Shown: in pieces, positions 35,491 through 43,177 of the stretch
Layout of the letters: the number at the start of each line of letters is the position of its first letter
Numbering within the stretch: the first letter of the stretch is position 1
DNA from: Streptomyces venezuelae
Lineage (GTDB): Bacteria; Actinomycetota; Actinomycetes; Streptomycetales; Streptomycetaceae
Assembly: GCF_008642335.1 (NCBI RefSeq)
Contig: NZ_CP029191.1
Location: 1,364,001-1,428,000, forward strand
Length of the DNA stretch: 64,000 nucleotides
Reading direction: 5' to 3'
The notes under the pieces: generated by a model
The model's database searches: none
What the model was told of the DNA's origin: nothing
The model's input: only the letters and a program-made list of their open reading frames with translations
Program-made: the position numbers and the translations under genes

Positions 35491-37002
35491 CTAGGTGGGG
35501 CGGGCCATGGCCTTGACGAAGGCGCGCTCGACGTCGGCGGCGGAGAGGACTCCGTAGATCTCGCCGGACTCCTCGACGACGAGGTATTCGGTGGCGGGCG
35601 TGGCGCGGAGGGTGTCGAGGAGTTCCTCGCCGGCGAGCTCGGCGGAGATGCGCATGCCTTCGGTGAGGTCCTGGGCGAGGCCGCCGACGCCGACCCAGGG
35701 GCGGCGGTGCTGGGGCACGGAGACGATGGCCGCTTCGCGGACGAGGGCCATGGGGTCGCCGTCGGTGTCGACGACGACGAGGGCGCGGGCGCCCGCGTCG
35801 TTGGCGCGGCGCAGTGCTTCGGAGAGGGGGGTCTCGCTCTCGACGGGGACGGCGCGGCGGGTCAGGGTGCGGGCGCGGAGTTCGGGCAGGTGCTCGCGGA
35901 GGCGGGCCATGCGGAGGCTGTTTCCGGCGCCGGTCCAGATGATCGCGGCGAGGATCGCGGCGAGGAGGGCGTCGGTGACGGTGTCCATGCCGCCGATGTC
36001 CTGGGCCTCGCCGCCGAGGGCGCCGGACTGGTTGAGCAGGGGCAGGCCGATGAGGACGGAGATGGCGAGGGCGCGGCCGACCCAGGCGGCTGCGACGGTG
36101 CCGCTCATGGGCTTGCCGGTGATCTTCCAGACGACGGCGCGCAGCATGCGGCCGCCGTCGAGGGGCAGTCCCGGCAGGAGGTTGAAGGCGGCGACGATGA
36201 GGTTGGAGATCATCAGGCCGGCGAGGAGGACGCCGGGGACGGTGCCCGCGTCGACGGCCTGCATGCCCGCGTAGAAGACGCCGGCGAGGACGAGGGAGAG
36301 GAGGGGGCCGACGAAGGCGAGGACGAATTCGCGGCCGGGGGTCTCGGACTCCTTCTCGATCTCGGAGACGCCGCCGAAGAACTGGAGCTGGATGCGGCGT
36401 ACGGGGAGTTTGAAGCGGAGGGCCGCGACGGTGTGGGCGAGTTCGTGGACGAGTACGGAGGCGTAGAAGGCGACGGCGAAGAAGAGGGAGACGAGGTAGC
36501 GGGCGCCGCCGAGCTCGGGCAGGACGCGGTCGAGCTGGTTGCCGAAGACCCAGGTGATGAGGGCGGCGACGAGGAACCAGCTGGGGGCGACGTAGACGGG
36601 TACGCCGAAGGGTTTGCCCATGAGGAGTCCGCCGCCGGGGCCTTTCTGGGCCTTGGGCGGTACGGGGGTTCCCTTGCCGGGGCGGCCGGAGCGGGCGGCG
36701 CGGGGGCGCCGGTCTTCGGCGGGCCGCTCTCCCGCGGGCGCTTCGGTGCGCTGTGTTTCGGTGCGCGGCGTTTCGGTGCGCGGCGTTTCGGTGCGCGGCG
36801 TTTCGGTGCGCTGCGTCTCCGTGCGCTGCGTCTCCGTGCCTGGTGTCTTGGTGAGGGAGGTCCGGTTGTCGTCCGTCGACGGCTCGACCGGGCGCGTCGG
36901 CTCCTGGGAGCCGGGCGCGTGGTGCGGGCCGTGTGGCTCCGCCGGCCGCAGGCCCTCCGCGCCGTCGGACTGCGGCCCGCCGTTCTCGCCGCTTTCGTCC
37001 AC
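35491..37002 (-). CDS. site-2-type membrane zinc protease with CBS domains (M50 family)
   Basis: The protein has 503 residues from the GTG at 37002 (AGGGG 5 nt upstream); an ATG at 37062 is the alternative start. The first 120 residues are disordered and carry a TET(P/Q)R repeat. Membrane segments start at about 140. HELAH (186-190) binds zinc, and NLLPGLPLDGGRML supplies the third ligand (Asp282). The C-terminal CBS pair runs from about 380. Such proteases cleave membrane-anchored regulators; the substrate here is unknown. It shares an intergenic region with the divergent RecB-like gene. Confidence 0.88.
   Translation of the reverse strand: MDESGENGGPQSDGAEGLRPAEPHGPHHAPGSQEPTRPVEPSTDDNRTSLTKTPGTETQRTETQRTETPRTETPRTETPRTETQRTEAPAGERPAEDRRPRAARSGRPGKGTPVPPKAQKGPGGGLLMGKPFGVPVYVAPSWFLVAALITWVFGNQLDRVLPELGGARYLVSLFFAVAFYASVLVHELAHTVAALRFKLPVRRIQLQFFGGVSEIEKESETPGREFVLAFVGPLLSLVLAGVFYAGMQAVDAGTVPGVLLAGLMISNLIVAAFNLLPGLPLDGGRMLRAVVWKITGKPMSGTVAAAWVGRALAISVLIGLPLLNQSGALGGEAQDIGGMDTVTDALLAAILAAIIWTGAGNSLRMARLREHLPELRARTLTRRAVPVESETPLSEALRRANDAGARALVVVDTDGDPMALVREAAIVSVPQHRRPWVGVGGLAQDLTEGMRISAELAGEELLDTLRATPATEYLVVEESGEIYGVLSAADVERAFVKAMARPT
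36742..36846 (-). repeat. 15-bp tandem repeat encoding TET(P/Q)R in the protease N-terminus
   Basis: Seven 15-bp units begin at 36742; units 2-4 (36757-36801) are identical (TTCGGTGCGCGGCGT) and the last is degenerate. Each unit encodes five residues (Thr-Glu-Thr-Pro/Gln-Arg), giving residues about 56-85 of the protein. Length variation between strains is likely and would stay in frame. Confidence 0.9.
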
Positions 37003-37131
37003 GATGTCCCCTCGTTCGAAGCGTCCCTCGCCCCGGTCTGGCGTGGTTACCCGCACGATCATGCAGGGCGAGAGGGTCTGTCGTCGATGGTATGCGGCTG
37101 TTGTCAGTGTCGGGTCGTAGGGTCTGTCCCT

Positions 37132-38013
37132 ATGGAAACCAGCTCCGACGATGCCGTGGCGGCCGTGCGCCCGGCGTCCTTGTCGCCCTCGCGTGCGGGC
37201 GATTTCATGCAGTGCCCGTTGCTGTACCGGTTCCGGGTGATCGACAAGCTGCCCGAGAAGCCGAGTGAGGCGGCGACGCGGGGCACTTTGGTGCATGCGG
37301 TGCTGGAGCGGCTCTTCGACGCGCCCGCGGGCGAGCGCACGGCGCCGCGGGCCAAGTCGCTCATTCCGGGGCAGTGGGACCGGCTGCGGGAGGCGAAGCC
37401 GGAGCTGTCGGAGCTGTTCGCGGACGATCCCGAGGGCGAGCGGATGGCGCGCTGGCTCTCGGACGCGGAGAAGCTGGTGGAGCGCTGGTTCACGCTGGAG
37501 GATCCGACGCGTCTCGAGCCCGCCGAGCGGGAGCTGTTCGTGCAGGCCGAGCTGGACTCGGGGCTGAAGCTGCGCGGGATCATCGACCGGGTGGACGTGG
37601 CGCCCTCGGGCGAGGTCCGCATCGTGGACTACAAGACGGGCAAGGCTCCGCGTCCCGAGTACGCGGAGGGCGCGCTGTTCCAGATGAAGTTCTACGCGCT
37701 GGTGGTGTGGCGGCTGAAGGGTGTGGTGCCGCGCCGTCTGCAGCTCGTGTATCTGGGCAGTGGTGATGTGATCACGTACGACCCGGTGGTGGCGGACCTG
37801 GAGCGGGTGGAGCGGAAGCTGCTCGCGCTGTGGGAGGCGATCGAGCTGGCGACGGAGACGGGGAACTGGCGGCCGCAGCCGACGAAATTGTGCGGTTGGT
37901 GCGATCATCAGGCGGTCTGTCCCGAATTCGGCGGGACTCCCCCGCCGTATCCGCTTCCTGTGAGGGCGCCCGAGTCGGCGGAGGGCGAGCAGGGCAGAAT
38001 GGGCGCGGGCTAG
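37132..38013 (+). CDS. RecB-family PD-(D/E)XK nuclease
   Basis: The protein has 293 residues. The N-terminal helix LSPSRAGDFMQCPLLYRFRV and the TRGTLVHAVLERLFD segment resemble AddB/RecB-like exonucleases. The nuclease motif is ELDSGLKLRGIIDRVDVAPS with VRIVDYKTGKAP, where GIIDRVD, DYK supply the acidic and lysine residues. A cysteine cluster (CPLLY, CGWCDHQAVCPEF) fits the iron-sulfur arrangement of these nucleases. The response regulator gene follows by 15 bp, so the two are probably cotranscribed. Confidence 0.9.
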   Translation: METSSDDAVAAVRPASLSPSRAGDFMQCPLLYRFRVIDKLPEKPSEAATRGTLVHAVLERLFDAPAGERTAPRAKSLIPGQWDRLREAKPELSELFADDPEGERMARWLSDAEKLVERWFTLEDPTRLEPAERELFVQAELDSGLKLRGIIDRVDVAPSGEVRIVDYKTGKAPRPEYAEGALFQMKFYALVVWRLKGVVPRRLQLVYLGSGDVITYDPVVADLERVERKLLALWEAIELATETGNWRPQPTKLCGWCDHQAVCPEFGGTPPPYPLPVRAPESAEGEQGRMGAG

Positions 38014-38028
38014 CTGAAGGAGAGACAC

Positions 38029-38700
38029 GTGGCCATCCGCGTCCTACTGGTCGATGACCAGCCGCTGTTGCGCACCGGGTTCCGGATGATTCTGGAGGCC
38101 GAGCAGGACATCGCGGTCGTCGGCGAGGCCGGAGACGGCCTGCAGGCTCAGGATCAGGTGCGGGCGCTGCAGCCCGACGTGGTCCTCATGGACATTCGTA
38201 TGCCGCGGATGGACGGGGTCGAGGCGACGCGGCAGATCACCGGTCCGGGCCGGGACGGTCCGGCGAAGGTGCTGGTGCTGACCACGTTCGACCTGGACGA
38301 GTACGTGGTGGAGGCGCTGCGCGCGGGTGCCAGCGGCTTCCTCCTGAAGGATGCTCCGGCGAACGAGCTGGTGCAGGCGATCCGGGTGGTCGCGGCGGGT
38401 GAGGCGATGCTCGCGCCGAGCATCACGCGCCGCCTCCTGGACAAGTACTCGGCGCATCTGCCGTCGGGTGACGAGCCGGTGCCCGACACCTTGCACACGC
38501 TGACCGACCGTGAGGTCGAGGTGTTGAAGCTGGTCGCTCGCGGGCTGTCGAACGCGGAGATCGCCGCGGACCTGTTCGTGAGCGAGACGACGGTGAAGAC
38601 CCATGTGGGTCACGTGCTGACGAAGCTGGGGCTGCGCGACCGGGTGCAGGCGGCTGTGTACGCGTACGAGAGCGGTCTGGTGCGTCCCGGCGCGCAGTGA
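38029..38700 (+). CDS. NarL/LuxR-type response regulator
   Basis: The protein has 223 residues. The receiver domain has the acidic pair Asp9-Asp10, phospho-acceptor Asp55 (VVLMDIRMPRMDG) and the Lys of GFLLKDAPANEL. The C-terminal LuxR helix-turn-helix is LTDREVEVLKLVARGLSNAE. No histidine kinase gene is adjacent, so its partner is elsewhere or it is an orphan. The GTG at 38029 follows GAAGGAGAG. It is 15 bp after the RecB-like gene. The DNA targets are unknown. Confidence 0.93.
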   Translation: MAIRVLLVDDQPLLRTGFRMILEAEQDIAVVGEAGDGLQAQDQVRALQPDVVLMDIRMPRMDGVEATRQITGPGRDGPAKVLVLTTFDLDEYVVEALRAGASGFLLKDAPANELVQAIRVVAAGEAMLAPSITRRLLDKYSAHLPSGDEPVPDTLHTLTDREVEVLKLVARGLSNAEIAADLFVSETTVKTHVGHVLTKLGLRDRVQAAVYAYESGLVRPGAQ

Positions 38701-38722
38701 CGCCCTGCGGGGTGTGAACGAG

Positions 38723-38759
38723 GAAGGGCGGCCGTCCCCCGAGGGGGCGGCCGCCCTTC
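38723..38759. terminator. bidirectional terminator between convergent genes
   Basis: The 17-bp arms 38723-38739 and 38743-38759 include one G-U pair and enclose a 3-nt loop. It separates the response regulator (plus) from the first binding lipoprotein (minus). Confidence 0.85.
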
Positions 38760-38775
38760 GCCGTGCGTCACCGTG

Positions 38776-40362
38776 TCAGCCCTTGCTGATCTCCCAGAAG
38801 CGGAAGACGGTGGAGGCGTCGAGGCAGGACTCCAGGCCGTAGACGCTGTCGCGGACGACGGCGTACTGCTTGGCCTGCCACACCGGCAGGATCGGCACCT
38901 GCTCGGCCACGATGTCCTGGAGGCGGCCGTACTGCTTGTCGGTCCTGGTGCGGTCGCTCTCGGTGGCGGTGCTCGGGATGATCTTCGAGGTGATGGTGTT
39001 GTTCTCGAAGTGGTTGCCGAGGACGTTGCCCTTGCCGAAGAACGGCTGGGTGAAGTTGTCGGCGTCCGGGTAGTCGGGGACCCAGCCCTTGACGTACACG
39101 CCGTACTTGCCGGCTTCGATGTCCTTCTCGTACTGCTCGAAGGCGACGGACTTCACGTCGGCGTCGAAGAGGCCGGAGGCGTTGAGCTGCTTGGCGATGG
39201 CCCGCAGCTCTTGGTCGGTGGCCGGGCCGTAGCGGGTGGGCGTCGACCAGAGGGTGAGCTTGACCTTGCCCTGGATGCCGTCGGAGCGGAGCGCGGCGGC
39301 GGCCTTGGCGCGCTGCGGGCGGGCGCCGTAGGTGTCGAAGAAGGCGGTGTTGTGGCCGCCGATGCCGGCGGGGACGATCGAGTACAGCGGCGTGGCCGTG
39401 TCCTGGTAGACCTCCTTGACCAGGGCGTCCCGGTCCAGCAGGTAGGCCATGGCCTTGCGGACGCCGAGCTTGCCCGCGACCGGGTCCTTCATGTTGAAGA
39501 CCAGGTGCTGCACCTCGGCGCTGTTGCCCTCGACGATGTCGACGTCCTGGCCGGCCTTGGAGGTGTCCTGCTCGATGTCGGCGATGTCGGCGGGGGCGAG
39601 GCCTCGGTAGGCCACGTCGATCTTGCCGTCGAGGAGGGCCTGCTTGAGGCCCTTCTGGTCGCCGCGGAAGAACTTGATGGCGATGCCGTCGTTCTTCGTC
39701 TTCGCGGTGCCCTTGTACTCGGAGTTGACGGAGAAGACCGCCTGCTCCTTGCTGAACGAGTCCAGCTCGTACGGTCCGGAGCCGACGGCCTTGCCGTCCT
39801 CGCGGAGCCGGTTCATGTCGTACTCGGTGTGGTCCACGATCGAGCCCGCGCCCGAGGCGATCTTGCTGGGGAAGGTCGCGTCGGAGTACTTGAGCTTGAA
39901 CACGACGGTCTTGGCGTCCGGCGTCTGCACCTGGTCCAGCATCGGGAACATCAGCGCCGGGCCGGCGTCGTCGTTGATCTTCCGCATGCGGTCGAAGGAG
40001 AACTTGACGTCCTTCGAGGTGAGCGCGTTGCCGTTGCTGAACTTCAGCCCGTCACGCAGCTCGCACTTGAAGACCTTCGCCTCCGTGTCGGTGAACCCGC
40101 ACTCCTCGGCGGCCTCCGGCTCGGGCTCGGTGGCGCCCTTGGGGAAGCTGAGGAGCGACTGGAAGACGTTGTTGAACAGGAGCCAGGAGCCGGGGTCGTA
40201 GCCGGACGCCGGGTCGGTGGCGAGGATGTCGTCGGACATCCCCATCACTACCGCGTCGCCCGTGTCCCCCGCGCCGCCCGATTCCGTGCCGCAGCCGGTC
40301 AGCAGGGCGGCGGCCAGCCCTCCCGTGAGGGGAAGGGCCAGCCACTGGTTACGACATTTCAC
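38776..40362 (-). CDS. peptide-type ABC solute-binding lipoprotein (SBP family 5), copy 1
   Basis: The protein has 528 residues. The signal ends in LLTGC (Cys24), a lipoprotein anchor. It is a family 5 binding protein of the DppA/OppA type: CELRDGLKFSNGNALTSKDV, WVPDYPDADNFTQPFF and QVPILPVWQAKQYAVV. No permease or ATPase gene is adjacent. It shares many segments with the product of the next upstream gene, so the two are tandem paralogues (62-bp gap) and probably one transcript. The GTG start at 40362 has AAAGG upstream. The ligand is unknown; oligopeptide or nickel are family options. Confidence 0.9.
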   Translation of the reverse strand: MKCRNQWLALPLTGGLAAALLTGCGTESGGAGDTGDAVVMGMSDDILATDPASGYDPGSWLLFNNVFQSLLSFPKGATEPEPEAAEECGFTDTEAKVFKCELRDGLKFSNGNALTSKDVKFSFDRMRKINDDAGPALMFPMLDQVQTPDAKTVVFKLKYSDATFPSKIASGAGSIVDHTEYDMNRLREDGKAVGSGPYELDSFSKEQAVFSVNSEYKGTAKTKNDGIAIKFFRGDQKGLKQALLDGKIDVAYRGLAPADIADIEQDTSKAGQDVDIVEGNSAEVQHLVFNMKDPVAGKLGVRKAMAYLLDRDALVKEVYQDTATPLYSIVPAGIGGHNTAFFDTYGARPQRAKAAAALRSDGIQGKVKLTLWSTPTRYGPATDQELRAIAKQLNASGLFDADVKSVAFEQYEKDIEAGKYGVYVKGWVPDYPDADNFTQPFFGKGNVLGNHFENNTITSKIIPSTATESDRTRTDKQYGRLQDIVAEQVPILPVWQAKQYAVVRDSVYGLESCLDASTVFRFWEISKG

Positions 40363-40424
40363 GTACGTGCCTTTGTTGGTGTGGTCGTTCGCTGGAACTT
40401 GAGGTGCCCTCGGAGCGCGGGGGG

Positions 40425-42032
40425 TCAGCCGCTGACGCCGCGGCCGAGCTCCCACAGCTGGAGGTTCGAGGAGGAGTTGAGGGCCCACTCGACGCCGGTG
40501 ATGTCGTCGCGCGCCGCGATGTACTGCTTGCCCTGCCAGAGCGGAAGGACCGGGACGTCGTCGGCGACGAGGTCCTGGATCTTGCGGATGCTCTTGGAGG
40601 CGGCGAGCCGGTCGGCCTCGCGGCGGGACATCGGGATCAGCTGGTCGTTGATCGTGTCGTTGACGTACGGCGAGCCGAGGAAGTTGTCCTTGTCGAGGAA
40701 CGGCGCGAGGAAGTTGTCGGCGTCGGGGAAGTCGGGGAACCAGCCCATGCCGTACGCCGCGTACTTGCCGTCGCGTTCGGCCGCGCGGAAGGTGTTCCAC
40801 GGCACGCCCTTGACCGACACGTCGAACAGGCCGGAGTCGTTCAGCTGCTTCTGCAGCAGCTCGAACTCCTTCTTCGTGCCGGGGCCGTAGTGGTCGGTCG
40901 TGTAGTGCAGGGTCATCTTCACCGGCGTGGAGATGTTGGCCTTGTTGAGCAGGTTGCGGGCCTTGGCCGTGCTCGGGTTGCCGTACTTGTTGAAGAACGA
41001 GTTGGCGTGGCCGGTGATGGTCGAGGGCACCAGCGAGTACAGCGGGTCGGCCGTCGAGCCGTACACCGAGGAGGCGAGCGCGCCGCGGTCGACGAGCTGC
41101 GCGATGGCCTGGCGGACGGCCTTGTTCTTGGCCATGGGGGCGTCGGTGTTGAAGGCGAGGTAGCGGATCTCCAGGCCCTGCATGTCGACGAGGTCGATCT
41201 TCTTGCTCGTGGAGCCGTCGAGCTCCTTGACCTGCTCGGGCGACATGGTGCGCGTCATCAGGTCGATGTCGCCGTCCTCGAGCGCCTTGCCCATGGCGTC
41301 GGTGTCGGTGAAGTTGCTGAGCTCCACCTTGTCGCTCTGGATCTTGAACCCGCCCTTGTAGTGGGGGTTCTTGGTGAACACCGTCTTGACCAGGCGGTTG
41401 TCCTTGACCTCCTGCTCGGCGACGTACGGGCCGGAGCCGTCGACCTCGAAGCCGTCACGCAGCTTGTTCTTGCTGTAGTGCTCCTTGCTGATGATGCCCG
41501 CGGTGGGCGTCGCCAGCTTGAAGGGGAACGTCGCGTCGGGGGTCTTGAGGTGGAAGACGATGTCGCGGTCGCCCTGGACCTCGATCTCGTCGACGTTGGA
41601 GACCAGGCCGTCGGAGCCGCTGGGGTCCTTGAGCTTGATGTCGCGGACGCGCTCGATGGAGAACTTCACATCGGCGGCCGTCAGCGGTGAGCCGTCGGAG
41701 AACTTCAGCCCCTTGCGGAGGGTGCAGGCGTACCGCTCGTTGCCGGTGTCGGTGAAGCCGCACTGCTCGGCCGCCTCGGGCTGCGGGTCGCCGCCGCCGC
41801 GCGGCATGCCCATCAGCGTCTGCACGGTCTGGCGCAGGACGTTCCAGGAGCCCGCGTCGTAGGCGTACGCCGGGTCGAAGGGGGCCGGGACTTCCTTCGA
41901 GATGGCGAACGTGTCCGTGGTGCCGACCGCGATCGGCTTGTCGCCGTCGCCGCCGTCCGAGCCACCGCACGCGGCGAGCGCGGGGGCGAGCAGACCTATG
42001 ACTGCCGGCAGCACCAAAGTCTTGCGGTTCAT
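40425..42032 (-). CDS. peptide-type ABC solute-binding lipoprotein (SBP family 5), copy 2
   Basis: The protein has 535 residues. The lipoprotein signal ends LAAC (Cys22). Family 5 segments are TLRKGLKFSDGSPLTAADVK, GWFPDFPDADNFLAPFL and DVPVLPLWQGKQYIAARDDI; compare these with copy 1. The ATG at 42032 has GGAG 10 nt upstream. It is the first gene of the pair. The tandem duplication suggests two related ligands or dosage, served by a transporter encoded elsewhere. Confidence 0.9.
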   Translation of the reverse strand: MNRKTLVLPAVIGLLAPALAACGGSDGGDGDKPIAVGTTDTFAISKEVPAPFDPAYAYDAGSWNVLRQTVQTLMGMPRGGGDPQPEAAEQCGFTDTGNERYACTLRKGLKFSDGSPLTAADVKFSIERVRDIKLKDPSGSDGLVSNVDEIEVQGDRDIVFHLKTPDATFPFKLATPTAGIISKEHYSKNKLRDGFEVDGSGPYVAEQEVKDNRLVKTVFTKNPHYKGGFKIQSDKVELSNFTDTDAMGKALEDGDIDLMTRTMSPEQVKELDGSTSKKIDLVDMQGLEIRYLAFNTDAPMAKNKAVRQAIAQLVDRGALASSVYGSTADPLYSLVPSTITGHANSFFNKYGNPSTAKARNLLNKANISTPVKMTLHYTTDHYGPGTKKEFELLQKQLNDSGLFDVSVKGVPWNTFRAAERDGKYAAYGMGWFPDFPDADNFLAPFLDKDNFLGSPYVNDTINDQLIPMSRREADRLAASKSIRKIQDLVADDVPVLPLWQGKQYIAARDDITGVEWALNSSSNLQLWELGRGVSG

Positions 42033-42380
42033 GCTCGACGTTCTCCAGAGCTCTTGAATCCCGTGAGTCCCGCAACGCGGGGTGTGGGTTGGTGGGGCAC
42101 GGGGGGTGGGGCGATGTTCTCGCGACGAGATTAGTCCGCACCAGACGGGCGTCGGAGGGCGCATGAACGCGCTGTCGCTCACGCTGCGAAACCGGGCGTG
42201 GACACACCGATAACCCGACACCGGAAGGTTTCGTGCACGCTCCCACCAATCGGGACACAACGTCACGTCACACCGGACCCCGCAATCGCGGACAGCACAC
42301 AAGGGCCCTACTGTCGACCCCCGTTCGGGTGGGAAACGTCACACACCGAAACAGGGTTGGCGATGAAACCGACGGAGCTG
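42033..42380. other. intergenic region upstream of the binding-protein pair
   Basis: This 348-bp gap holds the promoter region of the lipoprotein pair and the end of the HAD transcript. A Crp-like motif lies at 42329-42342. I see no convincing gene; an ATG at 42363 opens a plus-strand frame that only mirrors the HAD gene. Confidence 0.5.
42329..42342. promoter_or_regulatory. candidate Crp-type site GTGGGAAACGTCAC
   Basis: It matches GTG(N6)GNCAC exactly, the Streptomyces Crp motif as I remember it. It lies about 300 bp upstream of the lipoprotein start and 39 bp from the HAD stop. This distance makes its role doubtful. Confidence 0.3.
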
Positions 42381-43076
42381 TCAGAGAGTCATCAGGCCTT
42401 GCAGGAAAGGCAGGTTGACGTGTTCGAGGGACGGCACGACCGTCCGGCCCGCGACGGCGGGGATGGGGGCGACCGACGGCACGGCCACCACGCGGCAGCC
42501 CGCGGCCTCCGCGGCGGCGACGCCGGTCGCGGTGTCCTCGATGACCGCGCATCTGGCGGGGTCCGCGCCGAGGCCCCTGGCCGCGAGGAGGTAGGGGTCG
42601 GGGTGGGGCTTGGTGCGGGCCACCTCGTCGCCGGCGACGGTGAGTTCGAAGTGGTGGGCGCCGATCGAGTCGAGGACGCGGTCGATGATGCGGCGGTGCG
42701 ACGCGGACACCAGGGCCATCGGCACGCCGTGCGCGGCGAGTTCGGCGAGCAGGCGCGTGGCGCCCGGCATCAGCGGCAGGGTGCGGCTGATGCGGTTCTC
42801 GAAGCCGTCGTTGAGCAGCACGGTGAGCTCGGCGACGGTGATGTCGGCGCCGGTGGCCTCGATGAGGAAGCCGGCGCTGCGCGTCATGGGGCCGCCGACG
42901 ACGACGTCGCGCCAGGCCTCGTCGAGAGCGTGGCCCAGGGAGGCGAATACCTCGACCTCGGCGTCCCACCAGAAGCCCTCGGTGTCCACGAGGGTGCCGT
43001 CCATGTCGAGGAGCACGCCCTGCAGGGCGGAGCTTTCGGCCATTGGGGTGCCGAGCGCGGGAACCGTACTGGTCAA
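42381..43076 (-). CDS. HAD-family phosphatase (beta-phosphoglucomutase-like)
   Basis: The protein has 231 residues if the TTG at 43076 is used (GGAAGG about 10 nt upstream); an ATG at 43043 gives 220. HAD motifs are complete: LLDMDGTLVDTEGFWWDAEV (motif I with nucleophile Asp), ALVSASHRR (motif II), EVARTKPHPDPYLLAARGLG (Lys) and CAVIEDTATGVAAAEAAGCR (motif IV). The family removes or moves phosphate on sugars or small metabolites; the substrate is not evident. It is downstream of metH, separated by a hairpin. Confidence 0.88.
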   Translation of the reverse strand: MTSTVPALGTPMAESSALQGVLLDMDGTLVDTEGFWWDAEVEVFASLGHALDEAWRDVVVGGPMTRSAGFLIEATGADITVAELTVLLNDGFENRISRTLPLMPGATRLLAELAAHGVPMALVSASHRRIIDRVLDSIGAHHFELTVAGDEVARTKPHPDPYLLAARGLGADPARCAVIEDTATGVAAAEAAGCRVVAVPSVAPIPAVAGRTVVPSLEHVNLPFLQGLMTL

Positions 43077-43105
43077 GGCGACCACACCTTCCGTAAGGGA
43101 CGAGA

Positions 43106-43144
43106 AGGCCGGTTGCCTCCTTTTCGCGGGAAGGCAACCGGCCT
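43106..43144 (-). terminator. terminator downstream of metH
   Basis: Arms AGGCCGGTTGCCT (43106-43118) and AGGCAACCGGCCT (43132-43144) form a perfect 13-bp stem, 34 bp beyond the metH stop. Confidence 0.8.
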
Positions 43145-43177
43145 GCACTGGACCGACCAGTGTACGACTGCGCCGGA

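Noticed and set aside
42363..42500. Plus-strand ORF starting MKPTELSESHQ
   Set aside because: It continues into the antisense of the HAD gene with no homology pattern; the HAD motifs on the other strand are complete.
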